DNA of 54,281 nt from a virus. Of the stretch, positions 44,346 to 52,978 are shown one piece after another; position 1 is the first letter of the stretch, and each line of letters starts with the position of its first letter. The translations under genes were made by a program, and so were the position numbers. The stretch covers positions 1 to 54,281 of the IMG/VR virus record IMGVR_UViG_3300030294_000048; one strand, given 5' to 3'. Below the pieces are notes generated by a model, which worked only from the letters and a program-made list of their open reading frames with translations, was not told the origin of the DNA and ran no database searches.

Positions 44346-45857
44346 ATGAAATTCAAAGTACTTGTAGGTAAAAATTTCAAAAATTTTATTGTTATTTCTG
44401 ATTTGAAAAATTCCAAAGATTTTGAAATTTATGAAGTAATTAAAAAGGTTTTAACTCGTTCAGAATATTTTCCATTTATGCAAGGTTTTAATAAAACTAT
44501 ATCATATACATATCTTTTTAATGATTTTGTTTTCCCTATTCAATTTTGGCCTGATGTTAAAAAACAAATTGATAAATTTGATTCTGAAATATCTGTTTTA
44601 GAAAATGAAGAATTAATGTATCAGAATGATATTAATAGAGAAGATTTTGATAATTGGTTAACATCTTGTAAATTTCCAGAAGAAATTACTGTTGATTCTG
44701 AAAATTATTTATATCAAAGAGATTCAGTTTTTTTAGCTATTCAAAATAAAATAGGTAGAATTGAAGTTGCAACATCAGGTGGAAAAACATTCATAACTTA
44801 TCTTTATTGTAGATACTTATTTGAACATTTTATACACGAAACAAAAAAATTTTTAATTGTTGTACCTTCAAAAGTTTTAGCTAATCAATTAAAATCTGAT
44901 TTTTTTGGTTATGATAAATATTTTGAAAGACATTTATGTGTTGAAACAATTTTTGCTGGTTCTAAAAAAATTGTTGATGCAGATATAATTTGCGGCACAT
45001 TTCAATCTCTTGGAAATTATGAACAAGAATATTTTGATGATTTTGGTATTTTAATTTGTGATGAAACACATAGAGCTAAAGCATATACTATCAGAAATGA
45101 AATTTTTGCTAAACTTTTAAATTGTGAATATTATTTCGCTATGACTGGTACAATGCCAAAATATAATACATTGGATTATTTACATATTGTGTCAATGTTT
45201 GGAAATGAATTAGTTAAACGTACTGCTTTTGAAAATATTCGTGACGGAGTATCAACACCTATAAAAATAAATGCAATACAAATAAAATATCTTACAGAAA
45301 ATGATTATTCTGAAAATCTAATAGATAATGGAGTTGTTGGAATAGAAAAATTTCGTGCTGAAAAAGAATTTTTTCATTTATATGATAAAAGAACAAAATT
45401 AATATCTAAATTATTAAATAATTTTTCAGGAAATAGTTTGATTTTAGTTGATACTGTTGAATATTGTGGAATACTTTTTGATTTTCTTTCAAAAGAATGT
45501 GTTGGTTGGGAATTTTACATAATTACTGGTGATGTGAAAAATCGCGAAGAAATTATTGAAAATATGAGACAAACAAAAGATCATTATTGTATAATTGCAA
45601 CCTATGGAACAATGTCTACTGGTGTAAGTATAAAAAATATTGAATATTTATATTTTCCTGATGGTGGAAAATCAGAAATTAGAATACGTCAATCATTAGG
45701 TCGTGGTATGAGATTATTTCCAAACAAAGAATTTTGTACTGTATTTGATTTTCAAGATCAAATTCCAAGATGTGCATTTAGAAGTCATTCACGAGAAAGA
45801 ATGCGTATTTATAATGAACAAGGATTTCCTGTTAAAATAACAAAAGTTGAAATATAA
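44346..45857 (+). CDS. uvsW: Recombination/replication DNA helicase, UvsW-like
   Basis: The 503 residues match T4 UvsW (503). Superfamily 2 motifs occur in order: Walker A VATSGGKTF (141-149), DEAH-type DETH (239-242), motif III AMTGTMP (265-271), motif V-like ATYGTMSTGVSIKN (418-431) and motif VI QSLGRGMRL (449-457). The first ~120 residues form the specific N-terminal domain with YLYQRD just before the helicase core. UvsW unwinds R-loops and branched DNA, and switches replication from origin- to recombination-driven initiation in T4. It follows a terminator, so it must have its own promoter in the short gap. Call is confident. Confidence 0.85.
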   Translation: MKFKVLVGKNFKNFIVISDLKNSKDFEIYEVIKKVLTRSEYFPFMQGFNKTISYTYLFNDFVFPIQFWPDVKKQIDKFDSEISVLENEELMYQNDINREDFDNWLTSCKFPEEITVDSENYLYQRDSVFLAIQNKIGRIEVATSGGKTFITYLYCRYLFEHFIHETKKFLIVVPSKVLANQLKSDFFGYDKYFERHLCVETIFAGSKKIVDADIICGTFQSLGNYEQEYFDDFGILICDETHRAKAYTIRNEIFAKLLNCEYYFAMTGTMPKYNTLDYLHIVSMFGNELVKRTAFENIRDGVSTPIKINAIQIKYLTENDYSENLIDNGVVGIEKFRAEKEFFHLYDKRTKLISKLLNNFSGNSLILVDTVEYCGILFDFLSKECVGWEFYIITGDVKNREEIIENMRQTKDHYCIIATYGTMSTGVSIKNIEYLYFPDGGKSEIRIRQSLGRGMRLFPNKEFCTVFDFQDQIPRCAFRSHSRERMRIYNEQGFPVKITKVEI

Positions 45858-45858
45858 A

Positions 45859-45907
45859 TATTGATATTAATATCAATACTTGAATAATATATATGTTTTA
45901 ACATATA
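45859..45907. repeat. Two inverted repeats downstream of uvsW
   Basis: A perfect 20-bp palindrome (arms TATTGATATT and AATATCAATA, 45859-45878) begins 1 nt after the uvsW stop codon. A second hairpin TATATGTT-TT-AACATATA follows (45890-45907). Neither has a following T-run, so they may protect mRNA ends or bind a regulator rather than terminate transcription. Confidence 0.6.
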
Positions 45908-45928
45908 ATAATATAAAATAATCAAATT

Positions 45929-46405
45929 ATGGCCGAAGAAAATACACAATCATTAGAAATTTCAAATTTATTACAAGGTGAAATAACAAATATTTATGCA
46001 AAATTATCGATAGAAGATAATTTTGATTTTGATACAAAAGAAGAAATAAAACTTGTTGAAAAATGTATTGAAGAATGTTATGATAATAAATTTAAGCAAA
46101 TTAGTACCGATGTATTACAAGAAAATGATGAATTAATAAACAATACATTTGTTGTTTTATTGAAAAGTTGTGTTGGAAAAAATTTCAAAAAAGTTGGTCA
46201 AATATTTTTAGTTTATTGTGATTATTTTGATTTAGAATATAATAAAACTTTTGAAAAATTACATGAAAAATTACAAAACTTAATAAAAAATTCATGTAAA
46301 CATTTAATTGGAAAACAATGTTATGCCAAATATGTTAGGAAAACAAATAATAATCATAAACCTATTTTCACTTTATTTGATTTAGTTGAAAATAAAAAAT
46401 CATAA
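45929..46405 (+). CDS. Hypothetical protein, 158 aa
   Basis: An acidic N-terminus (MAEENTQSLEISNLLQG) leads to a helical, cysteine-containing region (five Cys, including CIEECY and NSCKHLIGKQCYAKYV), and the C-terminus ends with PIFTLFDLVENKKS. T4 gp33 and gp55 end in short hydrophobic-acidic clamp-binding peptides, and FTLFDL is reminiscent of one, but it is not at the very end and nothing else supports the comparison. Its neighbours are uvsW and a gp15-like candidate. Unknown function. Confidence 0.55.
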   Translation: MAEENTQSLEISNLLQGEITNIYAKLSIEDNFDFDTKEEIKLVEKCIEECYDNKFKQISTDVLQENDELINNTFVVLLKSCVGKNFKKVGQIFLVYCDYFDLEYNKTFEKLHEKLQNLIKNSCKHLIGKQCYAKYVRKTNNNHKPIFTLFDLVENKKS

Positions 46406-46408
46406 TTT

Positions 46409-47107
46409 ATGCCAATTTCTGAAAATATTAAATATGATTTTAATCAAACATTAACAGGTTTAATAGCCTTTGTTAGTAATATTGAATTAAAATTACATGA
46501 AATTATTCCTGATCTTCCTGTGTATGTTTTACAAACAGGTGATACAAGTTATTTTTTAGATTCCAAATTTGAAGATCCAAAAAATCCAAATCAAGAAATA
46601 ATCCAAAAAATCCCAAGATTTGTAATTAATTTTGATGATCCTCAACCAATGAATGATCAAAATACGAATCAATATAATAAAATAACATTTTTAAAAGAAG
46701 ATAAAACATATATTACAACAGGAAGACGTATTGCAATTCAATTAACAGCAAATACTGATTTTGTTTCATCTAATTTTATTAAAGCATTAGAAAATTTCGA
46801 AATAATTTCAACAATAACAGCAAGACAAAATGCTTTCACATATGAGTTTATGGGAAATACTATTGAAGGTGCTTATAATATATCGGCAAATTCAACTGAA
46901 AAACCACCAATGGAAATATCATCTGGAACAAGAAATTTCATTGTTAAAACGTCTTTTGAAGTTCAATTACATTTATTAATTCCAAGAATAGAAACAATAA
47001 AATTATTATCTGAAACAGGATTTAATAGTATTGGTTTTGATATTATTTCAAAAGGATTAATAAAACAATTAGATGATAATATTCAATTAAATATTGATAA
47101 TAATTAA
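46409..47107 (+). CDS. Tail terminator / sheath stabiliser candidate, T4 gp15-like
   Basis: The 232 residues resemble T4 gp15 (272) in architecture: an N-terminal helix and strand (GLIAFVSNIELKLHE), KIPRFVINFDD-P like gp15's ILPRINLHL, then TGRRIAIQLTANTDFVSSNFIKALENFE like its IYELSIFTRYEDDMFQIVEQ, and a final basic-strand FIVKTSFEVQLHLLIPR like its RRIEWSLTFEVNGWMYP. gp15 caps the finished tail. The similarity is layout-level only. It lies away from the other tail genes, with replication genes either side, which is unusual. Treat as a weak call. Confidence 0.35.
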   Translation: MPISENIKYDFNQTLTGLIAFVSNIELKLHEIIPDLPVYVLQTGDTSYFLDSKFEDPKNPNQEIIQKIPRFVINFDDPQPMNDQNTNQYNKITFLKEDKTYITTGRRIAIQLTANTDFVSSNFIKALENFEIISTITARQNAFTYEFMGNTIEGAYNISANSTEKPPMEISSGTRNFIVKTSFEVQLHLLIPRIETIKLLSETGFNSIGFDIISKGLIKQLDDNIQLNIDNN

Positions 47108-47116
47108 ATAAAAAAT

Positions 47117-47698
47117 ATGTACACAATTTTTAATTTTTTAGAGAATTTTACAAATCCAGTAAAATCAACAAAATTTAAGCGATTCATATATAATATTTTA
47201 TGTCCAATATTTTTCTTGTTGGAATATTTATGTTATATTTATTTTTGGAAAAATATTGTTATTAAAGAAATGTTAAGTTCAGATGAAATAGTTGATTTTT
47301 TAGATAAAAATGAATTTGGTTATACAGGTAATTATGTTTTAAAATCTGATTTATTATCAAATAATGAATTTTATGAAAGATTAAGTTTAGATGAATCAAA
47401 AGAAATAATTAAAAAAGATTTTGTTGAAGCTATAAGCAATTTAATAACGAATAATATATCCATAAATATTGAAGATTTTATTAGTTTATTAGTTATTACT
47501 GAAATAAAAATTATTAAAAAAGATGCTGATACATATAGGGAAAAAATATATACTGTTAAATTACAATTTTCAAGATATTATTATCTTCAACAAATAATAA
47601 GAAAATTCTATATTTGGTTAATTTCAGTTATTTTATTAACAACAGGTTTATGGTTATCATATATTTATGTTTTAAATCATTTAATAATTATGAAATAA
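47117..47698 (+). CDS. Membrane protein with a cytoplasm-sized central domain, 193 aa
   Basis: One hydrophobic segment near residues 22-46 (FIYNILCPIFFLLEYLCYIYFWKN) and another near 160-190 (FYIWLISVILLTTGLWLSYIYVLNHL) enclose a soluble, acidic/helical domain of ~110 residues. Both ends would lie on the same side. No motif is recognised. It starts 9 nt after the gp15-like gene and is followed by the third shared promoter-like element, overlapping its stop codon. Function unknown. Confidence 0.6.
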   Translation: MYTIFNFLENFTNPVKSTKFKRFIYNILCPIFFLLEYLCYIYFWKNIVIKEMLSSDEIVDFLDKNEFGYTGNYVLKSDLLSNNEFYERLSLDESKEIIKKDFVEAISNLITNNISINIEDFISLLVITEIKIIKKDADTYREKIYTVKLQFSRYYYLQQIIRKFYIWLISVILLTTGLWLSYIYVLNHLIIMK

Positions 47699-47708
47699 TT
47701 AGGATATA
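47697..47708 (+). promoter_or_regulatory. Shared element, copy 3 (AATTAGGATATA variant)
   Basis: AATTAGGATATA starts within the stop codon of the preceding gene and lies 50 nt before the ATG of the 528-residue gene. It shares AGGATATA with copies 1, 2 and 4, with T added before it. The gene's unit begins here by inference. Confidence 0.4.
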
Positions 47709-47758
47709 ATTAATCATAAGTTTAAACAATTTAATAATTTTAATAATTAAAACAAATT

Positions 47759-49345
47759 ATGAATCAAAAAAAATTATCAGAACAACAAGAGCAAATACAG
47801 CTCGAACAAAGTTATAAACAACAACAAAATTTTTTTTATGAAACTATTTCTGAAAAGTTAACATTCTTCAAAGATCGTGAAGAAAAATATGCTGTTGAAT
47901 TAGAATTAATTGAATCAGGAAAAGATTTAACATTAGAACAATTTGAATTAATTGGATGTTTATCATATTTGGTTGGTATTGATTATACAAATCAACAATT
48001 TCTTAAAGAAAATATTTGTAATAATGTGCAAAAAAGATTTTTAAAATATGCTTTTTCTGAAGATTTATTATTTCATTATGTAAAAGCATTGAATAATATA
48101 TCAGAAGCAACATGTTTAAAAGCTAAAGATGAATTAAAAAATAAATTTGATTCAGTTATATTAATAAAAACAGAAGAAAAATTATTATTTAATAATATCA
48201 GATTAAGTATAAAATCAATTATAAATAATTCTATTATACCAATAAATATGGTTGTTGGAAGTAATGAAATTCTTGTTAAAACAGAATATACTTATCAGGA
48301 TATTATTAAAATTAATTCATTGATTAATCGTCAATGTAAATTTAATGGTAGTAAAGCAATAGTTTCAATGATGAAATTATATTCTGATTCTTTATGGCAA
48401 AAACTTTTAACAAAAGCTTCAAAACTTTTTGATAATCAAAAATTTGCTGTTGTTTATTTGGATGGTATTTTATCTGTACTTGAAGTAAATAAAAAATTCG
48501 GAAATAATTTATTAACTATTCTTCAAAATGATAAAGAAATTGCATATGATTGGGAAAGTATTGAAAAAGAATTCAATCTTGGTTTAGCTTCTATTCCTGA
48601 AGTGATTGAAGAAATTATTACAGAAGTTGTTGAAGAAGAAAAATATTCTCGTTTACCAACAGAAGTTATTTCAAAACTTCAAGAAAATTTACCATTTGAT
48701 TTTATTTTAAATGTAATTGGTGATTTATGTGGACATTTTCCAAAAACAACTGATGATTTACTTTTAGGTATTGATAAGATTTTTGAACAAACAGATTATT
48801 ATCAAAATGTTTATCATTATTTGAAAGCTAATTTGAAAAAAGTTTCAACTGAAACAGACAGAAATAATTTAAATGTTGATGAAATTTTATCTAAATTAAT
48901 TAACATTGTTGAAACATCAGGATTAGAATATAAAGTTTTAATGGAAAAATCTTGTCAAGATATTCCTGAAGATATTAAACAAAAAATTGTTACTCTTGTA
49001 AATAATTGTATTAATAATTTATTACTTGTTAATGACGAACAAAAACAATATCTTATTTCTCAAATTATTGAAAATAATATTACAACATATCAACATTTAC
49101 AACAAATACTTACATTAATTGAAACTTGTGATATTAATGGTAATGGATTAATATCTTATGTTGATTTGAATAATTATTTGATAACAAATACAAATATTAT
49201 TGATATTTTTGATATGTTTGAAAAAATTGAACCAATACAAACAAAATTAAGTTTTGTTGCTGGATTTACTGATTTTTTCAAAGCATTAACAACAGAACCA
49301 GTTAAAGTTTCTGAAACAACTGAAACAACAACTGAAGCAAAATAA
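47759..49345 (+). CDS. Helical protein with one EF-hand/dockerin-like loop, 528 aa
   Basis: Helix-rich throughout, beginning with a Gln/Glu-rich stretch. Residues 458-469 form a canonical calcium-loop pattern, DINGNGLISYVD (Asp458, Asn460, Asn462, Gly463, Ile465, Asp469), like EF-hand or dockerin type I loops. Only one copy is seen. The C-terminus is an acidic Thr/Glu tail (TTEPVKVSETTETTTEAK). No enzyme motif or membrane segment is seen. A terminator-like hairpin follows. Function unknown; calcium binding is inferred from the loop only. Confidence 0.6.
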   Translation: MNQKKLSEQQEQIQLEQSYKQQQNFFYETISEKLTFFKDREEKYAVELELIESGKDLTLEQFELIGCLSYLVGIDYTNQQFLKENICNNVQKRFLKYAFSEDLLFHYVKALNNISEATCLKAKDELKNKFDSVILIKTEEKLLFNNIRLSIKSIINNSIIPINMVVGSNEILVKTEYTYQDIIKINSLINRQCKFNGSKAIVSMMKLYSDSLWQKLLTKASKLFDNQKFAVVYLDGILSVLEVNKKFGNNLLTILQNDKEIAYDWESIEKEFNLGLASIPEVIEEIITEVVEEEKYSRLPTEVISKLQENLPFDFILNVIGDLCGHFPKTTDDLLLGIDKIFEQTDYYQNVYHYLKANLKKVSTETDRNNLNVDEILSKLINIVETSGLEYKVLMEKSCQDIPEDIKQKIVTLVNNCINNLLLVNDEQKQYLISQIIENNITTYQHLQQILTLIETCDINGNGLISYVDLNNYLITNTNIIDIFDMFEKIEPIQTKLSFVAGFTDFFKALTTEPVKVSETTETTTEAK

Positions 49346-49354
49346 ATTCAATTA

Positions 49355-49413
49355 AAAAAGTCTCCGTAAATATAAATAACTATTAATAGTGTTATTATTT
49401 ATGGGGACTTTTT
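49355..49413. terminator. Large bidirectional hairpin with A- and T-tracts
   Basis: AAAAAGTC-CC-TAAATA pairs with TTTAT-GGGACTTTTT with two G-T wobbles, enclosing a short AT-rich loop region. The T-run at the right end makes it a likely terminator after the 528-residue gene, and the A-run makes it effective in the other direction. A TATAAATA at 49371-49378 lies inside the left arm. Confidence 0.6.
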
Positions 49414-49428
49414 CATAAAAAATTTGAA

Positions 49429-50208
49429 ATGAAAAATATAATAAAAAAATTTAAAACAGTAATTAGATTCATTGTAACATTATTTGCTTCAAGAGAATTT
49501 GCATTTATATATTGTGTTCTTGGTGTATTTGCTCAGATTGCTCACACATATTTTTTAACAAATTCAATATCAAGTTTTACTGGAGGATTTAAAATATTTC
49601 AATCAGTTTTATTATCAGCTTTTATAAGTAGTTCTCTTTTATATTTTGTTGCTATTGTCGATAATTCAGATACTAAAGAAAATAAACGAAATAAATTAGC
49701 TACCAATATTTTTATGCTCATTGAGATATTGATAAATATATATTATTATAGCAGACATTTACTTATAGATGCTCCAGAAATTAAGTTTTTTGATTTTATT
49801 TTTGCTCTTCTCATATCTGGATTAATACCTGTAACAATAAAATTATATGGTTCACATATTCGTGCTCATGAATGGCAAATTGATAATATTGAAAAACCTG
49901 AACAATTATATATTGATGAAAATGAATATAATGAAATAATATCTGAACAAATTGATAAAAAGTTTGAAGAATTTAAAGCAAGTCAATTACCAATTGAAGA
50001 AGGATTAAGTTTTGAAGAAAAATTTAAAATATCTATGCAAGAATATTCTGAAAAATTACGTGAAGAAATTATGAATAATTTTGATTCTGATGTTAGTAAA
50101 ATTTTTGAAAAAAGTCAAACTTTATTCTTAACACAATTCGAAAATAAATGTCAATTATTATTGAAAGAACAAATTAAACAAATTCCGGAAATTTTAGTTC
50201 AACCTTAG
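49429..50208 (+). CDS. Four-segment membrane protein with cytoplasmic coiled-coil tail, 259 aa
   Basis: Hydrophobic segments lie near residues 22-45 (SREFAFIYCVLGVFAQIAH), 55-75, 85-105 and 115-135. The remaining ~120 residues are helical, acidic and Lys/Glu/Gln-rich (YIDENEYNEIISEQIDKKFEEFKASQ), typical of a coiled-coil tail. No family motif seen. It sits between the EF-loop gene and the clamp loader. Could anchor a phage structure at the membrane; unknown. Confidence 0.6.
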   Translation: MKNIIKKFKTVIRFIVTLFASREFAFIYCVLGVFAQIAHTYFLTNSISSFTGGFKIFQSVLLSAFISSSLLYFVAIVDNSDTKENKRNKLATNIFMLIEILINIYYYSRHLLIDAPEIKFFDFIFALLISGLIPVTIKLYGSHIRAHEWQIDNIEKPEQLYIDENEYNEIISEQIDKKFEEFKASQLPIEEGLSFEEKFKISMQEYSEKLREEIMNNFDSDVSKIFEKSQTLFLTQFENKCQLLLKEQIKQIPEILVQP

Positions 50209-50242
50209 AAATAAATAAAATTCAACCAATATTTTAACAAAT

Positions 50243-50253
50243 AATAGGATATA
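50243..50253 (+). promoter_or_regulatory. Shared AATAGGATATA element, copy 4 (upstream of clamp loader)
   Basis: AATAGGATATA lies 27 nt before the ATG of the clamp-loader gene, followed by TATAAATA at 50257-50264. It matches the 11-base core of copies 1 and 2. Confidence 0.5.
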
Positions 50254-50280
50254 TTTTATAAATAAATAATACATTCTTTA

Positions 50281-51231
50281 ATGGAACAGAAAAAAATTAC
50301 TTTACTTGAAAAATATTTTCCTAAAACATGGGATGATTTGATATTACCTAAAAGAATTAAAAAAATTCTTTCAGAAAATCGTGAAAAATCAGGATATAGA
50401 TTATTATTACATTCCAGTCCAGGAACAGGTAAAACTACTACATCAAGATTGATTTGTCAAGGAACAGAAAATGAAATAATGTATTTATCAGGTTCAAATG
50501 ATTTTAATATTGAATTATTTCGTTCAAAAGTAATGTCTTTTGCATCAGCAATGTCTGTTTTGAAAAAACAAAAAACAATTATTATTGATGAATCAGAAAA
50601 CATTCGAGATAATCTTCAGGATGCATTTAAAATAATACTTGATAAATGTGTTGGAGTAAATTTTATATTTATAACGAATGAAGTTGAAAAAATAAATGAT
50701 GCTATTCGTTCACGTTGTACAAATATTGAATATGATTTTGGAAATGATGATTTAATTGAACAAAAACAAAATTTTATTGCATTTGCTATTAAAATTTGTA
50801 AGGATGAAAATATCTTATATGATAATAAAGGTTTAAAAGCTTTGTTTAATTTAAATTTTCCTGATTTCAGACATCTATTGATTAATTTACAACAAATTCA
50901 GGATGCAAACGAAAACGTTACATTTGAAAATGTTAGTAAATTTTCAGAATCAGGAAAGCAAATAATTGAATTATATGAAATTGTTGAAAATCCAGCAATT
51001 AATGGTAAGGATTTATATTCTGAATTAACTAAATTTAAAGGTAAAGAAAAAGAATGTTTTTTAAGTTTAGGTGAACCATTTTTTACATATTTGAATAAGA
51101 AAAATTTATTTGATAAAACATTATCAGTTGCTATTATTGTTAGTAAATATTCTGATTCATATGTAATATCAATAAATAAATTCGTTACTCTTATGGCTTG
51201 TATTATTGAATTAAAATCTTTATTTAAATAA
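50281..51231 (+). CDS. 44: Sliding-clamp loader large subunit, T4 gp44-like AAA+ ATPase
   Basis: The 316 residues match T4 gp44 (319). Walker A is SSPGTGKTT (45-53), Walker B IIIDES (~100-105), sensor 1 FIFITNE (~128-134) and the SRC arginine-finger motif (144-146) marks clamp-loader subunits. The C-terminal collar is helical (FLSLGEPFFTYLNKKNLFDKTLSVAIIVSKYS). It uses ATP to open and load the sliding clamp at primer ends. In T4 gp44 works with gp62, which is not evident here; the two small genes that follow are too short to be an obvious match. Confidence 0.85.
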   Translation: MEQKKITLLEKYFPKTWDDLILPKRIKKILSENREKSGYRLLLHSSPGTGKTTTSRLICQGTENEIMYLSGSNDFNIELFRSKVMSFASAMSVLKKQKTIIIDESENIRDNLQDAFKIILDKCVGVNFIFITNEVEKINDAIRSRCTNIEYDFGNDDLIEQKQNFIAFAIKICKDENILYDNKGLKALFNLNFPDFRHLLINLQQIQDANENVTFENVSKFSESGKQIIELYEIVENPAINGKDLYSELTKFKGKEKECFLSLGEPFFTYLNKKNLFDKTLSVAIIVSKYSDSYVISINKFVTLMACIIELKSLFK

Positions 51232-51234
51232 AAT

Positions 51235-51429
51235 ATGGAAAAATTTGAATATAAATATGAAGACGTTAAAATATGTGATATGATAACTGAATTTCAATTA
51301 TCACTTGAAGATTTAAATAGGATTGGAAATTATAATTTTAAATTATTTGAATATCCTAAACAAGAACTTTTAAAATTAAATTACAATACTCTTAGGAAAA
51401 TTTCATTATTGTTCATAAAAGAAAAATAA
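51235..51429 (+). CDS. Small hypothetical protein, 64 aa
   Basis: A 64-residue helical peptide, acidic near the N-terminus (MEKFEYKYEDVKICDMI), with Leu-rich helices (EDLNRIGNYNFKLFEYPKQELLKLNY). It starts 3 nt after the clamp-loader gene, so it is probably co-translated. T4's gp62 is much larger (187), so equivalence cannot be claimed. Not recognised. Confidence 0.55.
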   Translation: MEKFEYKYEDVKICDMITEFQLSLEDLNRIGNYNFKLFEYPKQELLKLNYNTLRKISLLFIKEK

Positions 51430-51445
51430 ATTTAAATCAAATATT

Positions 51446-51688
51446 ATGGAATCAATTACATGTACAAGTTGTTCTGGAGATATTAATTCAGATAAAAAAT
51501 GTTTATCCTGTAATGGTACAGGTTCAGTAATAATAAAGAAATTTATTTATATAGTTCCTTCTGATTTTAATGAAAATATTTTAAAAATTTATGATGATAG
51601 AATTGATAGAACTTTAATTGAATTGCATAATTTATCAAAAATTGATATTAAATTAAAACAAGAGACAAATAATTATAATAAAGGATAA
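51446..51688 (+). CDS. Small protein with DnaJ-type half zinc finger, 80 aa
   Basis: Residues 6-26 carry CTSCSG and CLSCNGTG, that is, two CxxCxG units (Cys6, Cys9, Cys19, Cys22), as in the cysteine-rich domain of DnaJ chaperones. The rest is helical with a strand IYIVPSD. It likely binds one zinc. No J-domain is present, so it is not itself a co-chaperone. It lies between clamp-loader genes and the dNMP kinase; function unknown. The small size and spacing (16 nt, then 2 nt to the next gene) support it as a real gene. Confidence 0.6.
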   Translation: MESITCTSCSGDINSDKKCLSCNGTGSVIIKKFIYIVPSDFNENILKIYDDRIDRTLIELHNLSKIDIKLKQETNNYNKG

Positions 51689-51690
51689 AT

Positions 51691-52218
51691 ATGATTTATG
51701 TTATGCTATCTAAAAGTAATTCTGAATTACAACGAAATATAATATTATTTATTAAAAATTTAATTAAAAATAATAATTTCGAGTATAATCTTATTTTTAA
51801 TAATAAACATATTTTTGAATCAGATTTAAAACATATTGATTCATTAAAAGATATTGTTTTATGGCATCCAAATATTGCATCAGATAATCTTGATTTAGTT
51901 AAAAATTTTTCAAATTCAATAGTAATTCTTGATAAACCTTCATTATACATACAAAAAATTTCCGAGTTCAACCCAGTAAATGAAAATCTTGCAATAAATA
52001 ACGGATTTTTCATAATATATATTAATCCAAGTACAACAGATATTACAAATGATGAATGGAAACTTGTTGTACAAGAAGATATGTATTTAATGACATCAAA
52101 AAGTTTAATTGAATTAATTAATACTGATGAAACAAATATTTGTAAGGAAAAGATTATTGTTGAAGATATTTTCGAATCAATCACAGATATTATTAAAAAT
52201 CAAATAAATTTAAGTTAA
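51691..52218 (+). CDS. Hypothetical protein, 175 aa
   Basis: A mixed alpha/beta sequence beginning MIYVMLSKSNSELQRNIILFI, with repeated Ile/Leu strands (DIVLWHPN, SIVILDKPS, GFFIIYINPS) in an order that could be a Rossmann-like domain but without a visible nucleotide-binding motif. The C-terminal helix ends in IFESITDIIKNQINLS. It lies in the same operon as the dNMP kinase (4 nt gap to it). Not recognised. Confidence 0.6.
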   Translation: MIYVMLSKSNSELQRNIILFIKNLIKNNNFEYNLIFNNKHIFESDLKHIDSLKDIVLWHPNIASDNLDLVKNFSNSIVILDKPSLYIQKISEFNPVNENLAINNGFFIIYINPSTTDITNDEWKLVVQEDMYLMTSKSLIELINTDETNICKEKIIVEDIFESITDIIKNQINLS

Positions 52219-52222
52219 CCTT

Positions 52223-52957
52223 ATGAAAAAAATATTTACTTATGGATTAAGTGGTTCTGGAAAAGATACCATTGCTAATTATTTGAATAAAAACAATAAT
52301 TTTATTAAATTACGTATTGCTGATACTATTAAACGTATTATATGTGAAGCAAAAAATCTTACTTTTGATGAACTTGAAATACAAAAACGTACAAATCCAG
52401 AATTAAGAGAATTACATCATAAGGTTAGTCAAATACTTGATGATATTGCTGGAATGAAACAATCATCATTAAATAGATTAGAACAATTAATTAATGGTAC
52501 TGCATTTGATTATGAAATAAATAAATTTCATGATAGATGTAATAAAATAATTTTTGATGTTCGTTCTAAAGAAGAAATGATAATGTTATTAAATGCTGGT
52601 TGGGTTGGTATTTTTTTATCAAGAACATCTAATGAATATAAACATTCAGGACATTTTACTGAAAATGATGCTTTTAAAAATGGTTTTATTAATGAACTTG
52701 TTAAAACTTATGGAGAACAAATTTATGTTATTTATAATGATGATGATTCACAAACAACTATTAAATTAAATGATATAATAACAAAAAATTCACAAATTAC
52801 TGATGGTTCTGAAAAAGAATTATTGAGAATAATTGATATTATTTTAGATGAATTATCTTGTTGTACTGGTATTAAAGAAACTGAAGAATCAATAAATGAA
52901 ATAGTACATACTTCTGAATATTATGATACAGAAAGAAATGGAGCTTTCAGATTTTAA
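52223..52957 (+). CDS. 1: Deoxynucleoside monophosphate kinase, T4 gp1-like
   Basis: The 244 residues match T4 gp1 (241). The P-loop GLSGSGKDT (residues 8-16) opens the protein, with GKD instead of GKS as is usual in this family. A helix FIKLRIADTIKRIICEAK follows and the substrate-binding segment FDVRSKEEM (~113-121), then LSRTSNEYKHSGHFTENDAF in the lid-like region. It phosphorylates dNMPs to dNDPs to support DNA synthesis. It is 4 nt after the unknown 175-residue gene. Confident. Confidence 0.78.
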   Translation: MKKIFTYGLSGSGKDTIANYLNKNNNFIKLRIADTIKRIICEAKNLTFDELEIQKRTNPELRELHHKVSQILDDIAGMKQSSLNRLEQLINGTAFDYEINKFHDRCNKIIFDVRSKEEMIMLLNAGWVGIFLSRTSNEYKHSGHFTENDAFKNGFINELVKTYGEQIYVIYNDDDSQTTIKLNDIITKNSQITDGSEKELLRIIDIILDELSCCTGIKETEESINEIVHTSEYYDTERNGAFRF

Positions 52958-52978
52958 AATAAAAACAAATAATATATT

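Noticed and set aside
51235-51429. gp62 clamp-loader small subunit
   Set aside because: Location after the gp44-like gene fits, but 64 residues is about one third of gp62 and no similarity can be claimed.
51696-52184. 162-codon minus-strand frame antisense to the 175-residue gene
   Set aside because: Mirror of the coding frame, opposite to every other gene in the region; no promoter-like sequence.
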